64,000 nt of DNA. It comes from Luidia sarsii (Eukaryota; Echinodermata; Asteroidea; Paxillosida; Luidiidae). Each line of letters starts with the position of its first letter. Within the stretch, counting starts at the first letter, position 1. The stretch covers positions 1,178,001-1,242,000 of the forward strand of contig OX465105.1 in the NCBI GenBank assembly GCA_949987565.1. The letters run 5' to 3'. Positions 1 through 11,745 of the stretch are shown here, piece after piece. The notes under the pieces are model-generated. The model was not told the origin of the DNA and searched no databases. It saw only the letters and a program-made list of their open reading frames with translations. The position numbers and the translations under genes were made by a program.

Positions 1-328
1 AGCGGACGTTGATTCGCAGATTTTGCAGGTGATGGGCAGAGATATATTCTTTGCGTGTTCATATCTTTTTACATTTTAGGTTTTGATTGTTGAAACTTGG
101 CTTGAAAGTAGCCCTACGATTCCTCCAGTGGCCTGAGTCAAAACATCTGAATTCGGAGTCAATTTCTATTCAAACAATTTCAGGAGAAGGGAGCGACCCT
201 ACCTGTTTCTCTGAGCTGCCATTGTCCAGTCGCTGGCATTATGGTCGACGGCAGAGAGTAACTGAGTAGGAATATAGGGTTTGCAAATTAATATTTCATT
301 AAATATGATGCTGACGACATTCGAATTT

Positions 329-350
329 ACCCTAGGAAGAGGCCTAGGGT
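329..350 (+). other. Per-monomer inverted repeat with telomere-like arms
   Basis: ACCCTAGG (329-336) and CCTAGGGT (343-350) are perfect 8-bp inverted arms around the loop AAGAGG. The same structure occurs at offset 329 of many monomers; other monomer variants weaken it (GTCCTAGG, or CCCTAAG with TCTAGAA). The arms contain CCCTA and TAGGG, the core of the metazoan telomere repeat. Any function is inference. Confidence 0.7.
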
Positions 351-464
351 TCCTCTAACGACAAGTGTTAAAGTTACTGAGTTTGGAGAACATTTCTTTT
401 GATGGTTATGCAGGGGAAGGCATCGACCCTTCATCTGTCTGAGTGTCAACTGTGTAATTATACG

Positions 465-928
465 AGCGGACGTTGATTCGCAGATATTTGATCTAATGGG
501 CAGAGATATATTCCTTGCGTGTTCATATCGTATTACATTTTAGGTTTTGATTGTTGAAACTTGGCTTGAAAGTAGCCCTAGGATTCCTCCAGTGGCCTGA
601 GTCAAAACATCTGAATTCGGAGTCAATTTCTATTCAAACATTTTCAGGAGAAGGGAGCGACCCTACCTGTTTCTCTGAGCTGCCATTTTCCAGTCGCTGG
701 CATTATGGTCGACGGCAGAGAGTAACTGAGTAGCAAGATAGGGTTTGCAAATTAATATCTCATTAAACATTATGCTGACGACATTCAAATTTGTCCTAGG
801 AAGAGGCCTAGGGTTCTTCTAACGACAAGTGTTAAAGTTACTGAGTTTGGAGAACATTTCTTTTGATGGTTTTCCACGGAAAGGCAACGACCCTTCATCT
901 GTCTGAGTGTCAACTGTGTATTTATATG
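465..928 (+). repeat. Representative 464-bp monomer, an ancestral dimer
   Basis: The two halves of the monomer align with each other. CCTAGGATTCCTC at 577 begins half A and CCTAGGGTTCTTCT at 807 begins half B. After these anchors the same order of words follows in both: a CTGAATTCGGAG or CTGAGTTTGGAG core, then an AATTTCT or CATTTCT core, then ATTTTCAGGAGAAGG against GTTTTCCACGGAAAGG, then GCGACCCT against ACGACCCT, then CTGTTTCTCTGAG against CTGTCTGAGTG. Spacing is 230 bp from A to B and 234 bp from B to the next A. This is read by eye; a dot plot would give the exact identity. Confidence 0.8.
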
Positions 929-1392
929 AGCGGACGTTGATTCGCAGATTTTGGAGGTGATGGGCAGAGATATATTCCTTGCGTGTTTATATCGTTTTAC
1001 ATTTTAGGTTTTGATTCTTGAAACTTTGCTTGAAAGTAGCCCTAGGATTCCTCGAATGGCCCGAGTCAAAATATCTGAATTTGGAGTCAATTTCTATTCA
1101 AACATTTTCAGGAGAAGGGAGCGACCCTACCAGTTTCTCTGAGCTGCCATTGCCTAGTCGCTGGCATAATGGTCGACGGCAGAGAGTGACTGAGTCGAAA
1201 AAGAGGGTTTGCAAATTAATATTTCATTAAATATGATGCTGACGACATTCAAATTTACCCTAGGAAGAGGCCTAGGGTTCCTCTAACGAAAAGTGTTAAA
1301 GTTACTGAGTTTGGAGAACATTTCCTTTGATGGTTTTCCACGGAAAGGCAACGACCCTTCATCTGTCTGAGTGTCAACTGTGTATTCATACG

Positions 1393-4300
1393 AGCGGACG
1401 TTGATTTGCAGATTTTGGAGATGATGGGCAGAGATATATTCCTTGCGTGTTCATATCGTATTACATTTTAGGTTTTCATCCTTGAAACTTGGCTTGAAAG
1501 TAGCCCTAGGATTCCTCGAATGGCCTGAGTCAAAACATCTGAATTCGGAGTCAATTTCTATTCAAACATTTTCAGGAGAAGGGAGCGACCCTACCTGTTT
1601 CTATGAGCTGCCATTGTCCAGTCGCTGGCATTATGGTCGACGGCAGAGAGTAACTGAGTAGGAAGATAGGGTTTTCAAATTAATATTTCATTAAATATGA
1701 TGCTGACGACATTCAAATTTGCCCTAGGAAGAGGACTAGGGTTCTTCTAACAACAGGTGTCAAAGTTACTTAGTTTGGAGAACATTTCTTTTGATGGTTT
1801 TCCACGGAAAGGCAACGACCCTTCATCCGTCTGAGTGTCAACTGTGTATTCATATGAGCGGACGTTGATTCGCAGATTTTGCAGGTTATGGGCAGAGATA
1901 TATTCTTTGCGTGTTCATGTCGTTTTACATTTTAGGTTTTGATTATTGAAACTTGGCTTGAAAGTAGCCCTAGGATTCCTCGAATGGCCCTAGTCAAAAT
2001 ATCTGAATTCGGAGTCAATTTCTATTCAAACATTTTCAGGAAAAGGGAGCGACCCTACCTGTTTCTCTGAGCTGCCATTGTCCAGTCGCTGGCATTATGG
2101 TCGACGGCAGAGAGTAACTGAGTAGGAATATAGGGTTTGCAAATTAATATTTCATTAAATATGATGCTGACGACATTCAAATTTACCCTAGGAAGAGGCC
2201 TAGGGTTCCTCTAACGACAAGTGTTAAAGTTACTGAGTTTGGAGAACATTTCCTTTGATGGTTTTCCACGGAAAGGCAACGACCCTTCATCTGTCTGAGT
2301 GTCAACTGTGTATTCATACGAGCGGACGTTGATTTGCAGATTTTGGAGGTGATGGGCAGAGATATATTCCTTGCGTGTTCATATCGTATTACATTTTAGG
2401 TTTTCATCCTTGAAACTTGGCTTGAAAGTAGCCCTAGGATTCCTCGAATGGCCTGAGTCAAAACATCTGAATTCGGAGTCAATTTCTATTCAAACATTTT
2501 CAGGAGAAGGGAGCGACCCTACCTGTTTCTCTGAGCTGCCATTGTCCAGTCGCTGGCATAATGGTCGACGGCAGAGAGTGACTGAGCAGAAAGATACGGT
2601 TTGAAATTTAATATCTCATTAACTAAGATGCTGACGACATTCAAATTTGTCCTAGGAAGAGGACTAGGGTTCTTCTAACAACAGGTGTCAAAGTTACTTA
2701 GTTTGGAGAACATTTCTTTTGATGGTTTTCCACGGAAAGGCAACGACCCTTCATTCGTCTGAGTGTCAACTGTGTATTCATACGAGCGGACGTTGATTCG
2801 CAGATTTTGCAGGTGATGGGCAGAGATATATTCTTTGCGTGTTCATATCTTTTTACATTTTAGGTTTTGATTGTTGAAACTTGGCTTGAAAGTAGCCCTA
2901 CGATTCCTCCAGTGGCCTGAGTCAAAACATCTGAATTCGGAGTCAATTTCTATTCAAACAATTTCAGGAAAAAGGGAGCGACCCTACCTGTTTCTCTGAG
3001 CTGCCATTGTCCAGTCGCTGGCATTATGGTCGACGGCAGAGAGTAACTGAGTAGGAATATAGGGTTTGCAAATTAATATTTCATTAAATATGATGCTGAC
3101 GACATTCGAATTTACCCTAGGAAGAGGCCTAGGGTTCCTCTAACGACAAGTGTTAAAGTTACTGAGTTTGGAGAACATTTCTTTTGATGGTTATGCAGGG
3201 GAAGGCATCGACCCTTCATCTGTCTGAGTGTCAACTGTGTAATTATACGAGCGGACGTTGATTCGCAGATATTTGATCTAATGGGCAGAGATATATTCCT
3301 TGCGTGTTCATATCGTATTACATTTTAGGTTTTGATTGTTGAAACTTGGCTTGAAAGTAGCCCTAGGATTCCTCCAGTGGCCTGAGTCAAAACATCTGAA
3401 TTCGGAGTCAATTTCTATTCAAACATTTTCAGGAGAAGGGAGCGACCCTACCTGTTTCTCTGAGCTGCCATTTTCCAGTCGCTGGCATTATGGTCGACGG
3501 CAGAGAGTAACTGAGTAGCAAGATAGGGTTTGCAAATTAATATCTCATTAAACATTATGCTGACGACATTCAAATTTGTCCTAGGAAGAGGCCTAGGGTT
3601 CTTCTAACGACAAGTGTTAAAGTTACTGAGTTTGGAGAACATTTCTTTTGATGGTTTTCCACGGAAAGGCAACGACCCTTCATCTGTCTGAGTGTCAACT
3701 GTGTATTTATATGAGCGGACGTTGATTCGCAGATTTTGGAGGTGATGGGCAGAGATATATTCCTTGCGTGTTTATATCGTTTTACATTTTAGGTTTTGAT
3801 TCTTGAAACTTTGCTTGAAAGTAGCCCTAGGATTCCTCGAATGGCCCGAGTCAAAATATCTGAATTTGGAGTCAATTTCTATTCAAACATTTTCAGGAGA
3901 AGGGAGCGACCCTACCAGTTTCTCTGAGCTGCCATTGCCTAGTCGCTGGCATAATGGTCGACGGCAGAGAGTGACTGAGTCGAAAAAGAGGGTTTGCAAA
4001 TTAATATTTCATTAAATATGATGCTGACGACATTCAAATTTACCCTAGGAAGAGGCCTAGGGTTCCTCTAACGAAAAGTGTTAAAGTTACTGAGTTTGGA
4101 GAACATTTCCTTTGATGGTTTTCCACGGAAAGGCAACGACCCTTCATCTGTCTGAGTGTCAACTGTGTATTCATACGAGCGGACGTTGATTTGCAGATTT
4201 TGGAGATGATGGGCAGAGATATATTCCTTGCGTGTTCATATCGTATTACATTTTAGGTTTTCATCCTTGAAACTTGGCTTGAAAGTAGCCCTAGGATTCC

Positions 4301-7300
4301 TCGAATGGCCTGAGTCAAAACATCTGAATTCGGAGTCAATTTCTATTCAAACATTTTCAGGAGAAGGGAGCGACCCTACCTGTTTCTATGAGCTGCCATT
4401 GTCCAGTCGCTGGCATTATGGTCGACGGCAGAGAGTAACTGAGTTGGAAGATAGGGTTTTCAAATTAATATTTCATTAAATATGATGCTGACGACATTCA
4501 AATTTGCCCTAAGAAGAGGTCTAGAATTCCTCTAACGACAAGTGTTAAAGTTACTGAGTTCGGATAACATTTCTTTTGATGGTTTTCCACGGAAAGGCAA
4601 CGACCCTTCATCCGTCTGAGTGTCAACTGTGTATTCATACGAGCGGACGTTGATTCGCAGATTTTGCAGGTGATGGGCAGAGATATATTCTTTGCGTGTT
4701 CATATCGTTTTACATTTTAGGTTTTGATTCTTGAAACTTTGCTTGAAAGTAGCCCTAGGATTCCTCGAATGGCCCGAGTCAAAATATCTGAATTCGGAGT
4801 CAATTTCTATTCAAACATTTTCAGGAGAAGTGAGCGACCCTACCTGTTTCTCTGAGCTGCCATTGTCCAGTCGTTGTTATAATGGTCGACGGCAGAGAGT
4901 GACTGAGCAGAAAGATACGGTTTGAAATTTAATATCTCATTAACTAATATGCTGACGACATTCAAATTTGTCCTAGGAAGAGGACTAGGGTTCTTCTAAC
5001 AACAGGTGTCAAAGTTACTTAGTTTGGAGAACATTTCTTTTGATGGTTTTCCACGGAAAGGCAACGACCCTTCATTCGTCTGAGTGTCAACTGTGTATTC
5101 ATACGAGCGGACGTTGATTCGCAGATTTTGCAGGTGATGGGCAGAGATATATTCTTTGCGTGTTCATATAGTTTTACATTTTAGGTTTTGATTCTTGAAA
5201 CTTTGCTTGAAAGTAGTCCTAGGATTCCTCGAATGGCCCGAGTCAAGATATCTGAATTCGGAGTCAATTTCTATTCAAACATTTTCAGGAGAAGGGAGCG
5301 ACCCTACCTGTTTCTCTGAGCTGCCATTGTCCAGTCGCTGGCATAATGGTCGACGGCAGAGAATGACTGAGCAGAAAGATACGGTTTGAAATTTAATATC
5401 TCATTAACTAAGATGCTGACGACATTCAAATTTGTCCTAGGAAGAGGACTAGGGTTCTTCTAACAACAGGTGTCAAAGTTACTTAGTTTGGAGAACATTT
5501 CTTTTGATGGTTTTCCACGGAAAGGCAACGACCCTTCATTCGTCTGAGTGTCAACTGTGTATTCATACGAGCGGACGTTGATTCGCAGATTTTGCAGGTG
5601 ATGGGCAGAGATATATTCTTTGCGTGTTCATATCTTTTTAGATTTTAGGTTTTGATTGTTGAAACTTGGCTTGAAAGTAGCCCTAGGATTCCTCCAGTGG
5701 CCTGAGTCAAAACATCTGAATTCGGAGTCAATTTCTATTCAAACAATTTCAGGAGAAGGGAGCGACCCTACCTGTTTCTCTGAGCTGCCATTGTCCAGTC
5801 GCTGGCATTATGGTCGACGGCAGAGAGTAACTGAGTAGGAATATAGGGTTTGCAAATTAATATTTCATTAAATATGATGCTGACGACATTCAAATTTACC
5901 CTAGGAAGAGGCCTAGGGTTCCTCTAACGACAAGTGTTAAAGTTACTGAGTTTGGAGAACATTTCTTTTGATGGTTATGCAGGGGAAGGCAACGACCCTT
6001 CATCTGTCTGAGTGTCAACTGTGTAATTATACGAGCGGACGTTGATTCGCAGATATTTGATCTAATGGGCAGAGATATATTCCTTGCGTGTTCATATCGT
6101 ATTACATTTTAGGTTTTGATTGTTGAAACTTGGCTTGAAAGTAGCCCTAGGATTCCTCCAGTGGCCTGAGTCAAAACATCTGAATTCGGAGTCAATTTCT
6201 ATTCAAACATTTTCAGGAGAAGGGAGCGACCCTACCTGTTTCTCTGAGCTGCCATTGTCCAGTCGCTGGCATTATGGTCGACGGCAGAGAGTAACTGAGT
6301 AGGAATATAGGGTTTGGAAATTAATATCTCATTAAACATTATGCTGACGACATTCAAATTTGTCCTAGGAAGAGGCCTAGGGTTCTTCTAACGACAAGTG
6401 TTAAAGTTACTGAGTTTGGAGAACATTTCTTTTGATGGTTTTCCACGGAAAGGCAACGACCCTTCATCTGTCTGAGTGTCAACTGTGTATTTATATGAGC
6501 GGACGTTGATTCGCAGATTTTGGAGGTGATGGGCAGAGATATATTCCTTGCGTGTTTATATCGTTTTACATTTTAGGTTTTGATTCTTGAAACTTTGCTT
6601 GAAAGTAGCCCTAGGATTCCTCGAATGGCCCGAGTCAAAATATCTGAATTTGGAGTCAATTTCTATTCAAACATTTTCAGGAGAAGGGAGCGACCCTACC
6701 AGTTTCTCTGAGCTGCCATTGCCTAGTCGCTGGCATAATGGTCGACGGCAGAGAGTGACTGAGTCGAAAAAGAGGGTTTGCAAATTAATATTTCATTAAA
6801 TATGATGCTGACGACATTCAAATTTACCCTAGGAAGAGGCCTAGGGTTCCTCTAACGACAAGTGTTAAAGTTACTGAGTTTGGAGAACATTTCCTTTGAT
6901 GGTTTTCCACGGAAAGGCAACGACCCTTCATCTGTCTGAGTGTCAACTGTGTATTCATACGAGCGGACGTTGATTTGCAGATTTTGGAGATGATGGGCAG
7001 AGATATATTCCTTGCGTGTTCATATCGTATTACATTTTAGGTTTTCATCCTTGAAACTTGGCTTGAAAGTAGCCCTAGGATTCCTCGAATGGCCTGAGTC
7101 AAAACATCTGAATTCGGAGTCAATTTCTATTCAAACATTTTCAGGAGAAGGGAGCGACCCTACCTGTTTCTATGAGCTGCCATTGTCCAGTCGCTGGCAT
7201 TATGGTCGACGGCAGAGAGTGACTGAGCAGAAAGATACGGTTTGAAATTTAATATCTCATTAACTAATATGCTGACGACATTCAAATTTGTCCTAGGAAG

Positions 7301-10300
7301 AGGACTAGGGTTCTTCTAACAACAGGTGTCAAAGTTACTTAGTTTGGAGAACATTTCTTTTGATGGTTTTCCACGGAAAGGCAACGACCCTTCATTCGTC
7401 TGAGTATCTACTGTGTATTCATACGAGCGGAAGTTGATTCGCAGATTTTGCAGGTGATGGGCAGAGATATATTCTTTGCGTGTTCATATCTTTTTCCAGT
7501 TTAGGTTTTGATTGTTGAAACTTGGCTTGAAAGTAGCCCTAGGATTCCTCCAGTGGCCTGAGTCAAAACATCTGAATTCGGAGTCAATTTCTATTCAAAC
7601 ATTTTCAGGAGAAGGGAGCGACACTACCTGTTTCTCTGAGCTGCCATTGTCCAGTCGCTGGCATTATGGTCGACGGCAGAGAGTAACTGAGTAGGAATAT
7701 AGGGTTTGCAAATTAATATTTCATTAAATATGATGCTGACGAGATTCAAATTTGCCCTAAGAAGAGGTCTAGAATTCCTCTAACGACAAGTGTTAAAGTT
7801 ACTGAGTTCGTATAACAATTCTTTTGATGGTTTTCCACGGAAAGGCAACGACCCTTCATCCGTCTGAGTGTCAACTGTGTATTCATACGAGCGGACGTTG
7901 ATTCGCAGATTTTGCAGGTGATGGGCAGAGATATATTCTTTGCGTGTTCATATCGTTTTACATTTTAGGTTTTGATTCTTGAAACTTGGCTTGAAAGTAG
8001 CCCTAGGATTCCTCGAATGGCCCGAGTCAAAATATCTGAATTCGGAGTCAATTTCTATTCAAACATTTTCAGAAGAAGGGAGCGACCCTACCTGTTTCTC
8101 TGAGCTGCCATTGTCCAGTCGCTGGCATAATGGTCGACGGCAGAGAGTGACTGAGCAGAAAGATACGGTTTGAAATTTAATATCTCATTAACTAAGATGC
8201 TGACGACATTCAAATTTGTCCTAGGAAGAGAACTAGGGTTCTTCTAACAACAGGTGTCAAAGTTACTTAGTTTGGAGAACATTTCTTTTGATGGTTTTCC
8301 ACGGAAAGGCAACGACCCTTCATTCGTCTGAGTGTCAACTGTGTATTCACACGAGCGGACGTTGATTCGCAGATTTTGCAGGTGATGGGCAGAGATATAT
8401 TCTTTGCGTGTTCATATCTTTTTACATTTTAGGTTTTGATTGTTGAAACTTGGCTTGAAAGTAGCCCTAGGATTCCTCCAGTGGCCTGAGTCAAAACATC
8501 TGAATTCGGAGTCAATTTCTATTCAAACATTTTCAGGAGAAGGGAGCGACACTACCTGTTTCTCTGAGCTGCCATTGTCCAGTCGCTGGCATTATGGTCG
8601 ACGGCAGAGAGTAACTGAGTAGGAATATAGGGTTTGCAAATTAATATTTCATTAAATATGATGCTGACGAGATTCAAATTTGCCCTAAGAAGAGGTCTAG
8701 AATTCCTCTAACGACAAGTGTTAAAGTTACTGAGTTCGGATAACATTTCTTTTGATGGTTTTCCACGGAAAGGCAACGACCCTTCATCCGTCTGAGTGTC
8801 AACTGTGTATTCATACAAGTACACGTTAACTCGCTGGCTTTGGAGGTAATAGGCAGAGATATATTCCTTGCGTGTTCATATCGTAATATAATTTAGGTTT
8901 TGATGCTTGAAACTTGGCATGAAAGTAGCCCTGGGATTCCTCGAATGGCCCGAGTCAAAATATCTGAATTCGGAGTCAATTTCTATTCAAACATTTTCAG
9001 GAGAAGGGAGCGACCCTACCTGTTTCTCTGAGCTGCCATTGTCCAGTCGCTGGCATAATGGTCGACGGCTGAGAGTGACTGAGCAGAAAGATACGGTTTG
9101 AAATGTAATATCTCATTAACTAAGATGCTGACGACATTCAAATTTGTCCTAGGAAGAGGACTAGGGTTCTTCTAACAACAGGTGTCAAAGTTACTTAGTT
9201 TGGAGAACATTTCTTTTGATGGTTTTCCACGGAAAGGCAACGACCCTTCATTCGTCTGAGTGTCAACTGTGTATTCATACGAGCGGACGTTGATTCGCAG
9301 ATTTTGCAGGTGATGGGCAGAGATATATTCTTTGCGTGTTCATATCTTTTTACATTTTAGGTTTTGATTGTTGAAACTTGGCTTGAAAGTAGCCCTAGGA
9401 TTCCTCCAGTGGCCTGAGTCAAAACATCTGAATTCGGAGTCAATTTCTATTCAAACATTTTCAGGAGAAGGGAGCGACCCTACCTGTTTCTCTGAGCTGC
9501 CATTGTCCAGTCGCTGGCATAATGGTCGACGGCAGAGAGTGACTGAGCAGAAAGATAGGGTTTGGAAATTAATATCTCATTAAATATTATGCTGACGACA
9601 TTCAAATTTGTCCTAGGAAGAGGCCTGGGATTCTTCTAACAGCAGGTGTTAAAGTTACTGAGTTTGGAGAACATTTCTTTTGATGGTTTTCCACGGAAAG
9701 GCAACGACCCTTCATCTGTCTGAGTGTCAACTGTGTATTTATATGAGCGGACGTTGATTCGCAGATTTTGGAGGTGATGGGCAGAGATATATTCCTTGCG
9801 TGTTTATATCGTTTTACATTTTAGGTTTTGATTCTTGGAACTTTGCTTGAAAGTAGCCCTAGGATTCCTCGAATGGCCCGAGTCAAAATATCTGAATTTG
9901 GAGTCAATTTCTATTCAAACATTTTCAGGAGAAGGGAGCGACCCTACCAGTTTCTCTGAGCTGCCATTGCCTAGTCGCTGGCATAATGGTCGACGGCAGA
10001 GAGTGACTGAGTCGAAAAAGAGGGTTTGCAAATTAATATTTCATTAAATATGATGCTGACGACATTCAAATTTACCCTAGGAAGAGGCCTAGGGTTCCTC
10101 TAACGACAAGTGTTAAAGTTACTGAGTTTGGAGAACATTTCTTTTGATGGTTTTCCATGGAAAGGCAACGACCCTTCATCTGTCTGAGTGTCGACTGTGT
10201 ATTTATATGAGCGGACGTTGATTCGCAGATTTTGGAGGTGATGGGCAGAGATATATTTCTTGCGTGTTCATATCGTATTACATTTTAGGTTTTGATTCTT

Positions 10301-11745
10301 GAAACTTGGCTTGGAAGTAGCCCTAGGATTCCTAGGATAACCTCTTCAATCAGGAGGGAGCTCGTCTTTGTTGAGAAGAGCATAGAACAGTCTGCGGAGA
10401 GTAGCGGAAAGATAAAGTACACTTTGCAAGTCAAGTGATGTATTTGTGAAGTAACGTTAAACGTGTAGGGACAACCATTGCGCTATGTATCCTGCACCGA
10501 GAAGATGAAATGATTCTACAAGTTCATCGTCCACCTGTATGTTATAGGTGGGATTGGCCATTCAGTCAGATCTGTTCGGTTTCAAGATACGCGAAGACAG
10601 GGGTGAAAAGATTGTGCAAGATCACCGCCCGCCTGTATTCTAGTCAAAGGGTCTCACTGAATATTCAAAGTTAGGTGGTCATTCTCTCAGACCTGTTCGG
10701 TCAAAAGATACGCAAGGACAAGAGTCAAACTATGCTACAAGAAAAAATTATTCTACAAGTTCATCGTCCGCCTCTACCCTTGTCATAATATCTTCCCTGT
10801 ATGTTCTAGGGGAATTGGCCATTCAGTCAGATCTATTCGGTTTCAAGATACGCGAAGACAAGGGTGAAAAAATTGTGCAAGAGCACCGCCCGCCTGTATT
10901 CTAGTCAACGGGTCTCACGGAATATTCAAAGTTAGGTGGTCATCCTCTCAGACCTGTTCGGTCAAAAGATACGCAAGGACGAAGGTAAAATTATTCTACA
11001 AGAGAACAGTCCGTCTCTATCATAGTCAACGGGTCTCGCTGAATATTCAAAGGTTAGCTGGTCATCCTCTCAGACCTGTGCGGTCAAAAGATACGCAAGG
11101 ACAAGAGTAAAATGATTCTACAAGTGCACCGTGCGTGTCTATTTAAGTGAACAGGTCTCGCTAGATACTCAAAAGTTAGGTGGTCATCCTCTCAGACCTG
11201 TTCGGTCTTAAGATACGCAGCGATACGCGTCACAGCGTCTGGTGAATATGGGGCGATTTGTTTAGATTTGCACCTGTATAGGCATTTGCATGGTAGCGTG
11301 GTGTGAATATGGGGCGACTTACTTAAGTTTACTTTTGCGTAAGTATTTCTGAAGTAACGCCATACAGTAGGTCGAAACAAAAATGAATTTGGAATAAGCC
11401 GTCGAACATTGTTAAAATGACTGAAAGCGCACATGTTTAAATTATTTTATCATCACGCAAAGGAAACTAACCTTTATGACTGAGGAAGTGTGTGTGTTCA
11501 TGTACTTTTAATGGTCGACGGCAGAGAGAGACCGAGTAGAAACAAGTCAAGCAAGAGGGTTTGCAAATTAATATTTCATTAAATATGATGCTGGCGAATA
11601 TTAAAAATTGCCCTAGGAAGAGGTCTAGGGTTCCTATAACGACAAGTGTTAAAGTTACTGAGTTTGGAGAACATTTCTTTTGATGGTTTTCCACGGAAAG
11701 GCAACGACCCTTCATCTGTCTGAGTGTCAACTGTGTATTCATACG
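1393..11745 (+). repeat. 10.35-kb tandem duplication, copy 1
   Basis: This span, including the first module, recurs at 11,746-22,097 with an offset of 10,353 bp (10,352 to the right of the extra A near 2967). By eye only about eight base differences and one indel separate the two, for example GTTGATTCG at 10,218 against GTTGCTTCG at 20,570. The exchange window is about 11,682-11,757, where the left and right versions are indistinguishable. Confidence 0.88.
10334..11509 (+). repeat. 1,176-bp embedded module, copy 1
   Basis: The satellite stops after CCTAGGATTCCT and resumes at AATGGTCGACGGC, so about 115 bp of monomer are replaced. Inside are six copies of a 121-122 bp sub-repeat, anchored on CTGTTCGGT and AAGATACGC, at about 10,570, 10,691, 10,831, 10,952, 11,074 and 11,196. 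The 140-bp step between the second and third contains an extra piece. The ends (10,380-10,430 and 11,340-11,435) resemble diverged satellite half-repeats (CGGAGAGTAGCGGAAAGAT; TGTTAAAATGACTGAAAG). Short minus-strand ORFs of 80 and 91 codons lie within or across its right edge; I see no domain in them and do not call genes. Confidence 0.93.

Larger units (their letters stand above)
1..7425 (+). repeat. Six-monomer higher-order repeat, 2,784-bp period
   Basis: The monomers at 1, 465, 929 and 1393 recur in the same order at 2785, 3250, 3714 and 4178, and again at 5570, 6034, 6498 and 6962. Diagnostic variants travel together, such as CAGATATTTGATCTAATGGG in the second monomer and GCCATTGCCTAGTC in the third. 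The first and second copies look almost identical over about 1.7 kb. The fifth and sixth monomers of each set differ more, so this is a partial higher-order array overlaid by later exchanges. Confidence 0.85.
1..10333 (+). repeat. 464-bp satellite, block 1 (22 full monomers plus partial)
   Basis: Monomers start at 1, 465, 929, 1393, 1857, 2321, 2785, 3250 and then every 464 bp to 10210. The only length change seen is one extra A near 2967. Each monomer opens with AGCGGACGTTGATT and carries an EcoRI site in CTGAATTCGG and a SalI site in GGTCGACGGC. Two monomer classes are recognisable from CTCCAGTGG or CTCGAATGG after the first CCTAGGATTC. The classes alternate strictly from 7426 to 10209. The block begins before the window and is cut at 10333 by the first module. 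No gene is seen in it. Confidence 0.97.

Noticed and set aside
87..269. Recurrent 60-83 codon + strand frame found in nearly every monomer
   Set aside because: The repetition follows from the satellite copies. The starts I checked (87, 1,018 and 1,443) are TTG, not ATG. Frames are broken in some monomers (for example by the 1-bp insertion near 2,967) and no domain is visible. Transcription data would be needed to revive it.
11192..11434. 80-codon minus-strand ATG frame in each embedded module
   Set aside because: It lies across the sub-repeat and half-repeat boundary, recurs only with the module, lacks a recognisable domain and is not preserved in the older flank copy as a clear frame.
11467..11742. 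91-codon minus-strand frame across the module's right edge
   Set aside because: It spans the module-to-satellite junction, so it is a composite of unrelated repeat parts rather than a gene.
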